Notes under the pieces: model-generated | Databases searched by the model: none | What the model was told of the DNA's origin: nothing | The model's input: only the letters and a program-made list of their open reading frames with translations | Program-made: the position numbers and the translations under genes | Assembly (NCBI GenBank): GCA_001275005.1 | Contig: JWZX01002949.1 | Coordinates: 1-64,000 of the forward strand | Direction: 5' to 3' | DNA from: Chrysochromulina tobinii | Taxonomy: Eukaryota; Haptophyta; Prymnesiales; Chrysochromulinaceae | DNA length: 64,000 nucleotides | In this document: positions 1 to 10,300 of the stretch, piece by piece | Layout: each line of letters begins with the position of its first letter | How positions within the stretch are numbered: position 1 is the first letter of the stretch

Positions 1-189
1 GTGCACGGTGACTTTGGTGAAGACGCTGACGACGATGGCTACAAGGACACACGCTGGGTGCTGCTCAGTGACATCCTCAACTTGAGCGAGAGGGACTTGA
101 AGGAGGTAGTTGTCACGTACGAGAAGACGCTGAACAAACGTCAGGGTAGTAAGCGGCGCGCGCTCGAGGTTGCGAGTGATGAGGAGTGA
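1..189 (+). CDS. 3' end of an unidentified protein (5' truncated by window edge)
   Basis: The reading frame is open from base 1 and stops at 187-189, so about 62 C-terminal residues of a gene starting upstream are visible. The segment is acidic, then predicted helical (a stretch around LLSDILNLSERDLKEVV), and ends in a basic patch followed by an acidic tail. I recognise no family. It lacks a credible start of its own, and the first codon is GTG, so it is probably a last exon or the end of a longer exon. Confidence 0.5.
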   Translation: MHGDFGEDADDDGYKDTRWVLLSDILNLSERDLKEVVVTYEKTLNKRQGSKRRALEVASDEE

Positions 190-554
190 AGTGAAGGGCT
201 CCATTAGCTTGAAGGGCTCCATTAGCTTGACGTTTCTCAATATGTAAAACTCGGTGATTTCAGTTGAACCAATAGATTACTTTTCCTTCGAGTGCGACCT
301 TTTTCCTTCGAGAGAGAATATTATCCGCTCTCGAACGGTATTAGGAACCCCTAGGCTCCGGGCAAATGCATTCACTTTCAACATTTCCCTAGGAGAGCTG
401 GCTCACCCTGACCGTGGCTGGAACGGCCGCTGGTGTGTAATAATTACTGAAGATAATTACGAATTGGAAGGTAGAACCGAACCTAGCTAGGTTTCGACTG
501 CCGTGCCGACTTTCTTCCGCTGGGGAGCATCTCGTGAAGCTGTCACTTAAGGTT
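190..554. other. intergenic, convergent 3' ends
   Basis: The stretch lies between the stop of the left-edge gene and the stop of the minus-strand exostosin gene. It is clearly less GC-rich than the genes. It has a short direct repeat near 190-230 (gaagggctccattagcttga twice) and a tttttccttcgag repeat near 280-312. I see no gene. Confidence 0.6.
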
Positions 555-1972
555 CTAAGCCACACACTTGAAGCCGCGGAGGTAAGCCTCGAGCAGCAGG
601 ATGTCGAACGCATCGGGCTGTGCTCCAGCATGGCTGGCTTGGCGCGAGAACGCAAAGAGGTGGCGTACGCGCAGCAGCTCCGCATGCATCGCCTCCACCG
701 TGGCCTCGGGCATCGCCTCGAGCATATGGGGTACGCTACCCGTCTCCGCCTCCGGCACCCGCACGGAGAACTTGCGCCAGTCGACGAAGCAAGTAAAAGG
801 CAGCCAGTAGGTGTCGGCGAGCACGACCGGGATGCAACCATGCAGGATCGCCTCGATGAGGCGCGGCGACCACACGGCATGGCCACGGGGCGCGAGGCAG
901 AAGATAGCATCGAGCAACGCGTCCACGTATACTCTGCGCGCAGGAGGCTGCCTCTCACCAGCCGCACGTGGCGGCGGAGCGTGCCGGTACCGGAGCGCGG
1001 AGTGGACGCTACCTCGGCATTGAAGCGCCGGCCGGCCGCCACGAGCATCTCACGAGCTCGGCCGGTGCGGACTTCGTGGGTATCAGTGCTCTGACGAACT
1101 GTGCCGACGAAGAAAGCGAGCACCGAGCGACTCGAGGGCCGTGGAACAGCGGACGCCGCAGGCATCCCACCGACGTATGGAACGCCCGAGACGTGACGGC
1201 TCGGGTCAAATGGTGGGATCGTTCCCTGTTGCTGGCGGTGCGCCGACGGCAAGAGCACGCTGCTCGGGATGGTAGCATCCAGGTCCGCCGAGTTGCTGAT
1301 CGCGATCGCATGTTCACGTAGGCGCTCGTCAGACAGCACTGCAAAGTCGCGGCCCGCATCGTGCGACGACACCCACAGGTGGTCGGAGCCGTTGCGTCGA
1401 GCGAGGTACGGCCAGCGTGTTGCGATCTTTGCCACGCCATCCCTCATATCTGACGCGCAGCTGGCCACAGAGCGTAGGTTGCCGCGGTGGCCGCCCTTTG
1501 CGAGATCGAGCTTGGTGAAGCGGCATGTGCTCGCTGAGAAAGGCACGAAGAAGAGGCTGGCGTGCTCGCCAGCATGCGTGGACAGGCCAGATGCTGCCAG
1601 TCGCTCAGCAAATGCAACGTCCACGTGATAGCCAGTATTCATGTGCTTGGCAACGGCTGGCTTGAAGATGCCGCGGTACGTGAACACGCGCAGCTGCCGC
1701 CTTGACATCACCACCAATGAGTCCAGTAATGAGAGATTGCCGATCGAATCGCCAGCGCGAGCTACTGCCGCTGCACTCGTGCCGTGGTGCGTTAGGCAGG
1801 CGCAAAAGGAGAGGCCCGAGAGTGCACCCAAAGCTGTGTGCGCGCTGCTCCCACCTGAAGCGCTGCTGCTCGTCCCTGACGAATGCATCTGATTACACAC
1901 CCGAGGGTGCCTATCGCAGCAACCGTTGGCTTTGGTGCATCTCGGTCTCTGTACGGCGGTCGTCGTGTCCAT
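555..1972 (-). CDS. exostosin-family (GT47) glycosyltransferase
   Basis: The C-terminal part contains CLAPRGHAVWSPRLIEAI followed by GCIPVVLAD and WLPF, the hallmark of the exostosin/GT47 domain. That family transfers sugars to glycans in the secretory pathway. Upstream, the core starts near LRVFTYRGIF. The N-terminal and C-terminal halves are in different frames. Removing bases 932-990 (59 nt, GT...AG on the minus strand) joins them in frame to a 452-residue protein, so I propose a very short intron, but an assembly indel is also possible. The start is uncertain: the ATG at 1972 is the most upstream, and an internal one at 1888 would also work. No clear signal anchor is seen. It is head to head with the MFS gene, with about 220 bp between. 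Confidence 0.75.
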
Positions 1973-2195
1973 CGTGCGCTCGCCCAGTCGGCCTGCTCAT
2001 AGGACACTTTTCGGACTGCCACACGTGGGTGCCAAAATGGAGGGGGCCGCGCGCGCGGGAAACGCAACCCTTTTCGGGGTCAAGTATACCGGAAGTTTGA
2101 CCAGACGCCTTTTTAGCAGCGAAACTGTATGTTCGCCAGGCCAGCGACTGAAGTCCGCACGATCAAGTTTGGCGGCATCCTTCTACCTGTGAAGC

Positions 2196-3656
2196 ATGGC
2201 GACGACGTCGGTCAACAGGGACACGCTGGTCCTTGTCACCACCCTGGACGAAAGACTCTTGCCAGAACACGCGCCAGTCACAGCGGCCTCATGCTGGCGC
2301 TGGTATTGCTTGCTCATCGTCGCAGGCATCAGCAGTCTTCAGGGTGGATACTGGTCCAATTTTGGTCCCATCTCAACACCGGCCGAGGCCTACTTTGGAT
2401 GGAAAGATGCTGACATTGCATTGCTTGCCAACTGGGGCCCAATCATGTATTTCGTCGCAGCTGCACCTTTTGCGTGGATGCTCGACGTGACAGGACTTCG
2501 CGCGAGCGCCATCGTCGCGTCAGCACTCATCTTTGGTGGCGCAGTCTGCCGAATCGTACATGTGCAACCGGATGAGCTGGGCTCACATCTCATGCACGCG
2601 GGCCAGATACTGAACGCTCTTGCCGGTCCCGTTGCCATGTCAGCTGGTCCGGTTCTGTCCGCCATGTGGTTCCCGCCCTCGGAACGCACGTTTGCAACCG
2701 CGGTTGTCGCCACATGCAACTACGGCGGCACATGCTTCATGTTTACTCTTGGGCCGCTGCTCGTCCCCACAGGTCTCACCTCGGAGGAGACGGGCGCCGC
2801 GCTGCGCACGTACATGCTAGGTGAGGCCATCGTTGCCGGCGCACTCTTTGCGGGCGCGCTCTGCTTCCCTCCCATGCCGAAGGAGCTGCCAAGCCGCTCG
2901 GCTGGCCTTGCGCGTATGGACATCGGCAGCGGGTTGGTCCAGCTGCTGCGCCTTCCGGCCTTTTGGGCGCTGGCCATGAGCTACAGCGTCTCGTCGGGCG
3001 TGTTCCAAGCGTGGGGCTCCCAGCTCGGTCCCAACATGAAGGCGGTGCTTCCAGCGGACGAGGCGGAGTCCCAAGCTGGCTTGATGGGCTTTGGTGGGGC
3101 GGTTGCGGGTATTGTGGGCGGCGTCGCCCTCAGCGCCTTCTCCGATCGTGGTCGCGGGCGCAAAAAAATGCTGCTCATCGCCCTCATGGTTGTCGCGGCC
3201 GCATGCGCACTCGCATTTGCCCTGCTCTGTACCGAGTACATCCCTGACAGCTGGCTACTGCTGGAAAAAGAAGCTCGTACCCTAAACGCCGACCGATCCG
3301 ACAGCACCAAGAGGGCCGGCAGTGTGTCGCCTGCACGGCTGGCGGCGCTCTACGCCACGAGTATCGTCACCGCACTCTGTATCAATGCGGCCGCTCCCAT
3401 CTTCTTTGAAAGCTCGGTGGAAGCGGCCTACCCCGTCGGGGAAGGGCTTGTGACCGTGGTGGCCACCGTCCTCTCGAACCTCGGCTGCCTCTTTTTCTTG
3501 GTGGCGCCGAGCATCACACCAAACACACAGTGGATGAACTGGACGCTTGCCGCCGTTTGTGTGCTCTCGCTGCTGCTCGTGTGCCCGATAGCCGAGCCCA
3601 GGGGGCGGCTGCAGCTTGACATGTGCCCGATGGATGAGGCGCCGCGCATCTCTTGA
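2196..3656 (+). CDS. MFS transporter, SLC49-like (FLVCR/DIRC2 type)
   Basis: This is a single 486-residue exon with about twelve hydrophobic segments and a central hydrophilic loop near residue 235. The motif WFPPSERTFATA, followed by NYGG after the fourth or fifth helix, and the start of the second half (NMKAVLP...GFGGAVAGIVGG...SDRGRGRKK) match the SLC49/FLVCR-like branch of the major facilitator superfamily, which moves haem, choline, pyridoxine or other small molecules. The substrate cannot be read from sequence. The ATG at 2196 follows a short 5' region shared with the divergent exostosin gene. No introns are needed. Confidence 0.8.
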   Translation: MATTSVNRDTLVLVTTLDERLLPEHAPVTAASCWRWYCLLIVAGISSLQGGYWSNFGPISTPAEAYFGWKDADIALLANWGPIMYFVAAAPFAWMLDVTGLRASAIVASALIFGGAVCRIVHVQPDELGSHLMHAGQILNALAGPVAMSAGPVLSAMWFPPSERTFATAVVATCNYGGTCFMFTLGPLLVPTGLTSEETGAALRTYMLGEAIVAGALFAGALCFPPMPKELPSRSAGLARMDIGSGLVQLLRLPAFWALAMSYSVSSGVFQAWGSQLGPNMKAVLPADEAESQAGLMGFGGAVAGIVGGVALSAFSDRGRGRKKMLLIALMVVAAACALAFALLCTEYIPDSWLLLEKEARTLNADRSDSTKRAGSVSPARLAALYATSIVTALCINAAAPIFFESSVEAAYPVGEGLVTVVATVLSNLGCLFFLVAPSITPNTQWMNWTLAAVCVLSLLLVCPIAEPRGRLQLDMCPMDEAPRIS

Positions 3657-4343
3657 CAGCGGCCGGCCTGCCGTGGGCTCGGCTCGTCGGCTCCGTAACC
3701 GCATGCCCTCATTACGTTAGATATGGCTGGAGATTGGGTCTTCGAAACGACCTTGTATCACACACCACGCCGAGCGGCACTGGGTGCTCCACAGCGGACA
3801 GACCACGCTGCACGCTGCACGCGGTAAGTTGCAAGCGCGGTAAGAAGTTATCTTTACACTTTACTCTTTAGCCGCCGGGTGCGCGTACCGTTAACACTTC
3901 GCTTAGCGGCGGGCGGGCTGGGGGCCCGCGTGCGGCGCGGGTGCGGCGTGTGCGGAGGCGGCTCCGTCGCGCCGGCTCGCGACCGACCCGGCCGCGGGTC
4001 GGCGCGGCGGGTGCGGGCCGTGGTGGGTGCGGGTACATGCTTTAAGTATGCTTTCAGTACTGGCCACCTGTAGACGCGCATCTCGTCCGGGCCAGTCCGT
4101 CCAGCCTTGGATGGCCAGCGTGTGTCGGGGTCCCTTTCGTTTCTCTTTCAGCGGTTTCAGCTCCACAGCTCGGCTCGACTGAAATCGAGGCCCATGCTCG
4201 ACTCGGGGGGGCTCCACCGGATTCGATCTACTTCCCTGCGCGCCGTTTCTCTCATCTTTGGACGGACGGACCGAGTGGCACGAAGCCGCGGCCAAGCCAC
4301 TGCGCACTCGCTAGAGCTCTACGATTCGGATGAGCAGGGTTGT
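3657..4343. other. intergenic, convergent 3' ends with GC island
   Basis: The stretch lies between the 3' ends of the MFS gene and the metzincin gene. A very GC-rich island at about 3885-4030 with CG-rich near-repeats resembles similar islands near 12.6, 24.35 and 61.2 kb. ORFs through it have no family resemblance, and I see no gene. Confidence 0.5.
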
Positions 4344-6206
4344 TCAAATGTCGTCACCTTGAGCGGTGTTGCTGATAACGTTCATCTGGACCTGTGCCGT
4401 GGCTACAGGGGCGGAGTCGTAGACGTCTTTCTTGCTCTTGGTGCAAGAGAAGCGCGCGGAGCTAGAAAAGCGCGCGGAGTTCCTCAGCTGTTGGGCCTTC
4501 TCGAGCTTCGCTTGCTGCTTTTGGGCTTGCAGCCTGACCTCTGCAATTTCGCTCTGATGCTTCTTCGCCAAGCGCGTTCTCTCGCGCCGCTCGAAGCACT
4601 GCACGATGCTGCTCAACGAGATGATAAAGAAGAGGGCGATGGCGGCTGGGATCAGCACGTACGCGGCTATACGCGCGATGCCGAGGTTGAGATCTACCTG
4701 GTGACACACCGCCTCGAAGAGGCCCAAGTCTTGGTCGCAGTCGGGGTACAGCACCGCGAGCGCCTCGAGGTCGTCGCCGAACAGGCATGTGCGTGGGTTG
4801 TGCTGCGTCACCGCCTCCATCTGCGCATCGCGCGTGGGATAGCGGATGTTGAGCTTGAGCGTGTCGTACACTGCGCCCGGGGGCACGCCCGCTTGGACGG
4901 CAGCCCACGGGTTCATGCAGAACCCGGTGGGGTCGGGGCGCGTTCCGTTCATGAGCGACGCCGAGATGAGTGTGTGGTACGAGTTGTTGCCCGGCCTGGT
5001 GCCCCCCTGGCCAGGGTCGGTTGCGCCAACCCAGTTGTCGGGGATGTTGTCCGGGTGGCCAAGGCCGAGAAAGTGCCCGACCTCGTGCAGCGTCGCCGAC
5101 TCGAAGTCAAAGCAGTCAAAGCACGGTGCGAAGATTTTCGTCGTGATCAGGGCGGGCAGCACGAGCAGCAGGATGAAGATCGTGAGCAGGAAGGGGTTGT
5201 AGCTTGCGAACACGCGAGCAAAAATGTTGAGGCGCTCCTGGATCGAGAGCTTCCCATCGCCGTCCTCGTCGTCTTCTTTAGCCGCGTCCTCCTCGAGGGT
5301 CGTGCACTGCATCACGCGCAAGCAGATTCGGACGACGAGCGCAAGGTAGAAGAGGATGGCGAGCGTCATGAAGCCGAACGTGAGGCCCCAGACGAGCACG
5401 CGCGCATTGCCAGCCGAGCCGAGAGACTTCTTGAGCCTGTGGAAGGGCGCGCAGAACTCCGAATCCAGGTACCAGCACACATTCTCGGTTTCGAAGCTGA
5501 AGGTGCCCGCAAACGTCTCCACCACCTGGCGGTTGTAGGTGATGACGCCAGAGTTGTTGAGGAACGGTCTGGCGCCGTTGCTGTAGCGGAAGTCGGTGCT
5601 GTACTGGGCGTGCGGCAACGCGGTCGCAACGGATGAGCTCTCGCTGGCGGCCGCAATACTGGCTGGGGTACTGTAGGGTCCGATCTTCGATGTGACCCAG
5701 ATCTCGGCGAGGGGGCAGCCGCTGTGCGGCATGACGCAGCCACTCGGCTGATTGGCCGGCGTGCAGGCAGTACCCGTGTGCCTCCTGCCAGACGTGGGCG
5801 GGCCGAAATTGAGGCCGGCGATCGTGCACTCTTTGGTCATGTCGGTGAACTTGAAGTTGCGATTGTTGGCGGCCCACTTGTCGAAGGAGCGAGCAACGGC
5901 AGCGTGGATTTCCTTGCAGCTCACGATTCTTCCTGCGCCGAAGATATCCTCGCGGAACTTTGGCAAGATGAGGTCGCACAGCGCCGCATCCATGGCCCAC
6001 GTGATCCCGCCGCCCAGGCCACGGGTGTCGTCTCTGTTTACAGGAGAGTGCCACAGCCACCCCAGCTCACGGATCGCACCAATGGAGGGGCGGCCTCGCA
6101 TCTGATTCTGGATTTCGCCGATCTGCGCGCCATAGACGGACTGCGAGGTGGTGGTCCAGCCATCAACGTTTGCAAGCAGCGTCGCAAGCAGGGTCACTCG
6201 TGCCAT
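4344..6206 (-). CDS. membrane-inserted metzincin (MMP/M10-like) metalloprotease
   Basis: The protein has 620 residues in a single exon. A hydrophobic N-terminus suggests a signal peptide. The N-lobe, near residue 70, reads GGITWAMD... and KEIHAAVARSFDKWA, as at the start of matrixin catalytic domains. The zinc motif HEVGHFLGLGHPD (H374, H378, H384) is followed by a Met-turn-like SLMNG. Unusually, two membrane helices (about 275-300 and 345-370) lie between the two lobes. They are separated by an acidic EF-hand-like loop (DDEDGDGKLSIQERL). Two passes would put both lobes on the same side and the loop on the other. A third helix lies near residue 525, followed by a charged coiled tail. A secreted or surface protease role is inferred. 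The cysteine-switch propeptide is not evident. Confidence 0.75.
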   Translation of the reverse strand: MARVTLLATLLANVDGWTTTSQSVYGAQIGEIQNQMRGRPSIGAIRELGWLWHSPVNRDDTRGLGGGITWAMDAALCDLILPKFREDIFGAGRIVSCKEIHAAVARSFDKWAANNRNFKFTDMTKECTIAGLNFGPPTSGRRHTGTACTPANQPSGCVMPHSGCPLAEIWVTSKIGPYSTPASIAAASESSSVATALPHAQYSTDFRYSNGARPFLNNSGVITYNRQVVETFAGTFSFETENVCWYLDSEFCAPFHRLKKSLGSAGNARVLVWGLTFGFMTLAILFYLALVVRICLRVMQCTTLEEDAAKEDDEDGDGKLSIQERLNIFARVFASYNPFLLTIFILLLVLPALITTKIFAPCFDCFDFESATLHEVGHFLGLGHPDNIPDNWVGATDPGQGGTRPGNNSYHTLISASLMNGTRPDPTGFCMNPWAAVQAGVPPGAVYDTLKLNIRYPTRDAQMEAVTQHNPRTCLFGDDLEALAVLYPDCDQDLGLFEAVCHQVDLNLGIARIAAYVLIPAAIALFFIISLSSIVQCFERRERTRLAKKHQSEIAEVRLQAQKQQAKLEKAQQLRNSARFSSSARFSCTKSKKDVYDSAPVATAQVQMNVISNTAQGDDI

Positions 6207-6474
6207 GTTTTGCGGACACAGTGATCGTCAGACTTGCGGAATTTCCAAAAATGGGGAGGTTACATGTACTTGGAACGAGAAAAGCTCTTTCGAAAGAGGG
6301 CTTTGTGCAAACTATGAGGCGTTTGGCGCCAAAACGTCTTTCGAAAGAGCATGTTTCAATGAATTCCTAGCCGTTTCGTCCGAAGCCCTTTTCTCCGTGA
6401 CGCGACAGCATCCACACCAGCTCATCCACCACATCCCAGCCACCCAAGGCAGGCCACGCCTCCGACTTAGAGCG

Positions 6475-6777
6475 ATGTACGGCCACAACGCGTGGATAGT
6501 ACATCCGGAAAAGCCGCGAGTGGATACTCGCTGGCAGCCGCAAGCAACGCGTCCTGAGGTGCTGCAACCAGCAGGTTACACACAGTCCATGCCGAAATTT
6601 GATGCTGGCGGACGCCGAGATGCTTCGCTCGACCACCTGCGTTTTATGCCCTACGCGCAATTCAGACAGCCCAACCAAATCTTCACGCCCGTGGAGGCCG
6701 AGGTGCTTCCTATGCCGGACCGCACCATGAGCATTCCACGCATGGGATACAACTCACGCTTTTATTACCGAAAGTGA
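6475..6777 (+). CDS. small hypothetical protein (100 aa)
   Basis: An ATG-to-stop frame gives a 100-residue Pro/Arg/Tyr-rich protein. Its C-terminal motif-like text (LDHLRFMPYAQFRQPNQIF ... MSIPRMGYNSRFYYRK) looks selected rather than random. The style recalls small microtubule-inner proteins of cilia, but I cannot assign a family. The frame extends upstream to 6148 without a stop, so an earlier start or upstream exon is possible. It is head to head with the metzincin gene. Confidence 0.45.
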   Translation: MYGHNAWIVHPEKPRVDTRWQPQATRPEVLQPAGYTQSMPKFDAGGRRDASLDHLRFMPYAQFRQPNQIFTPVEAEVLPMPDRTMSIPRMGYNSRFYYRK

Positions 6778-7321
6778 GCGTGCTGGGAGCGTTGGGACTT
6801 TCCGCTTTCCGAGGAGAGGCTGTTACAGTAGATGAGTTGTCAGTGTTAGCATTATTCTCGTACGCGTTAAATTGCGCTGCATAACGCATAACTCCTCAGG
6901 TCTCGGACACGGGACCATCACCGGCATTGCATCACAGAAACGATCGACCGGGACGCATACGCGCCATAGAAGGCACAGCAAGTTCCAAGTAGCAAGAGAC
7001 ACGGTGTCCCTTCGTGGTCGTGTCGACGTCGTCGCCACATCATGTTGGTGAGTTCCAGTTCGGGCTTCTCCAGTTGCCCTGGCCGCATTGCCTGGCCGAT
7101 CATATCCGGATCACCGCCCGCGTCAACCGTCATGGCCGCACCCGGCACGCACACGCCGCGCCGCACGCGCGCTCGATGGCGCCGTCGGCCGGTCTCACAC
7201 CGCGAGTTAGCCCATGTCATGCCTTGTGTTCACAGCCAATGTTTAGAATTCGACACCCAAGACACCGGACCGGCGTACACCGCGTCCTCTCACGCCGCGT
7301 CGCTCTTTCGACTCTGCAGTC
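6778..7321. other. intergenic / MMS19 upstream region
   Basis: No convincing coding sequence. The last about 100 bases before 7322 are pyrimidine- and CG-rich and presumably hold the MMS19 promoter and 5' UTR. No TATA-like box is obvious. Confidence 0.5.
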
Positions 7322-10300
7322 ATGAATGAGCTCATCGCGACCGCTCTCTCTTCCCTGGAAGAACCGAACGCAGCGAGCCATATTGCGGCCCTATCTTCGA
7401 TCCCCATCGTCGAGCTCGTCGCCGCGCTCGGGCCGCAGCTCACCGACTCCAATGAGGTCTCGCGCGAGGCAGGTACCCGCCTGCTTGCAGAGGTGCTCTG
7501 GAAGCACACATCGGGAGGCGGTGACGACGCGCTTCCCGCATCCGCCGTCGAGCACCTCGTCGGCTTCTTCACGGACCGTCTCGGCGACTACCTCACCATC
7601 GGTGCCGTCCTGCGCGGCCTCTGTGCCATCACGCAACTGCCGCTCCCCGAAGGGGCGCCGCTCCGCATCGCCTCGACTCTGCTTGAGCAGTGCGACGTGC
7701 GCTCGCTCGTGCAAGCGCAGCGGCACGCGTCCATGTCGCTCGCGCTGGAGCTCGTGCGCGGCCGCCACTGGCCGGCGCTCGCGCCGAGCGGCTGCCGGCT
7801 GCTCCTCTCGACGGTGCGTGCGCTCGACGGCGAGAAGGACCCACGCAACCTGCTCCTGTACCTGCAGCTGCTGCGTCTCATGTGCGAGCGGTGCGAGGCC
7901 TCGGGCGCGCCGGGTCTGGCCGAGGCATTGCCCGAAGTCTTCGAGAGCCTCGTCGCCTACTTCCCCATCACCTTCACCCCGCCGCCGCACGATCCCTTCC
8001 AAATCACCGCTGCACACTTGTTGCAGGCTCTGATTCGGACTCTCAAGGCGAGCGTGCTCTTCGCGCCGCTCGCGCTCGGCTTCTTCGCTCAGAAGCTGCG
8101 CGAGGCAGGCGCGCCGCCCGCGCCGCCAGGCGCCACCGCGAAGGATGAGGAGCAGGAGATGCGCGTGACGCGCATGCAAGTGCTCCAGGCTCTCGCTCTC
8201 CTAACCCCGAGTTACGGCGCCGCTGCCCTCGCGCCGCACGCCGCCGTGCTCGGCGAGGCGCTGGCCGACACGACTAGCCATGCGGTGAGCCCGGCGAACG
8301 GCGACGGCGAGGTGGCGGACGATGCGAGCTCCGTCGCCACCGCCCTCGCGCTCACCCTCAGCGCGCTCGGCGCCGTCGCGAGCGGCACAGGCGAGGCGCC
8401 CGCGACGGCGCCGCGACTAGGCGAGGCGCCCGCGACGGCGCCGTCGCCCGTTTCGCCGTACACGGCCGCGCCGGCCACGCTGCTGGAGACACTGCTAGCG
8501 CCCACCATCTCACGCTGCGTGAGCGCTCCCCCGAGCGGGCTGGGCGCCGTCGTGGGCGCGCCGCTCCTCGGTGCGCTCTCGCGGCAGCACGCAGGCATCG
8601 CGCCGCGGGTGCTTCAACAGGCCCTGCCAGCGCTGCTCCGCCGCCTCGGCGACGACGCCCAGGACGGCGCGGGCGCGGGGGCCGATGCGCTCGATGCGCT
8701 CGCGATGCTCCTGGCGCTGTTGCAGATGGCACGCACCACGTGTGCCACGGCCACGGACGATCACGCACCACGTGGCGCCCGCGACGGCGCGAGCGCCGAG
8801 GCGGGCAGTGCGGAGCCGATGGAGATGGACCCGCCATCGACGCCGTCCACGCCCGTCGCCGCCGGAGCCGCCGCCGCTCCTTCGAGGGATCAGGCGGCAG
8901 CGATCGCACACGAATTCCGCAGCCGGCGCACGGCGATCGTCCATGCGGCCCTCAGGTGCCTCGGCAGCGACGGCTCGGCGGACACAGCGGCGGCGGCGGC
9001 GCGGGTGCTGTGCGCAGCTCTAGCCCCGCCTTTCTGGCCGTCCGAAGAGGCAATGCCGCGCGCTGTCCTGAGCGCCCTCAGGGCCTTTTTGCTCGCGTCC
9101 ACCACCGACAGCGCGGCCGCCGACACGGCGCTCGTGGTTGCTTCGGACGCAGCTCGCCTCTTTGCGAGCTCCCCCAGGTGCGTGGATTGCCACGGATGCC
9201 CTGCCTTGCATGCAAGTGCTCACCACGGCGCTCTCGACCCGCCTCGTTGCGGTCTCCCCACAGGGCAGCGCAGGCCGCACTCGACGTGGAGCTGCGCACA
9301 CCCGTGCTCGGCGCCTTTTGCGCCAAGGCGGAGCGCGCGCTTGCCCCCGACAGCGCGAGCGGCAAGGCGAGCGCTGCGGTCGCACTCGCGCCCATCGTCG
9401 CGGCCTTCTGCGCGGGCGACGCGCCCGCGACAGCGCCGAGCGGCCGCGCACTCTCCACCTCCACCGCGCCGATGGCACGCGCCGTGATGAGCGCGGGGGC
9501 GCCGAGCCTCCAGGTCGCCTCTGGCGAAAAGTCCGCAGGGCCCGAGTGGGCAGAGGGCGTGCACGTGCTCATGGTGATCGCCAAGCGTAGCGTGATCGCC
9601 TCCCTCCGAACGGACGCCCCAGCCGCGCCAGGGACGCTCGCGTTGGCCAGCGCATGCCTGGCGGCGCTCGCGCAGCTCCTCGGTCCGTACACGACTGGCG
9701 GCGCGCGCAATCTGACGAATCCGACGAATCCGACGAATCCGACGAATCCGACGAATCCGAGCCATTTGGATCCCGTGACCGACGCGCCCGCCACGGCGCC
9801 CGAGTGGAGCGTCGCCGTGCTGTACGAGCTCCTCATCGACCGAATCCGTCCGGCGGCGCGGCTCGAGCCGCCGCCACCCTCGCTGCCCGCCGTGGTGGCG
9901 GCGATGGCGCCACTCTGGGCGGCGATGGCCTCTCTGCCGCGCGACGCGTCTCAGCAGCCATTGCTCTCGCTCGCGATCCCATGGCTGCTGCCGCCCCCGA
10001 CGCCCCCGCCGCCCCCGTCGCTCCCGCCGCCCCCGCCGCTCCCGCCCGCAGCCAGTGCAAGTCCGGCTGTCGTGGCGTGCCGGCTGCTGCCCCTGCTGCT
10101 GTGCTCTCTGGTGCACTCGCCTGCAAGCATCCCTCTCGATCAGAGCCTCGCAGAGCCTCTGCTCGGCCTGTGCCTCGCGGGCCTCGCCGCCGCGGACGGC
10201 GCATCCAACGCGCAGGCCGAGGACCTCGAGGTGACGAAACTCGAGGCGGAGGCGGAGGTGCGACTGCGCGCGCTCTGCGTCTTCTTCAACAAGTGGGCGA

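Noticed and set aside
4107-5636. Long plus-strand ORF (509 codons) opposite the metzincin gene
   Set aside because: It is the antisense of a gene with a clear zinc-protease signature; high GC keeps the opposite strand open, and its translation is compositionally odd.
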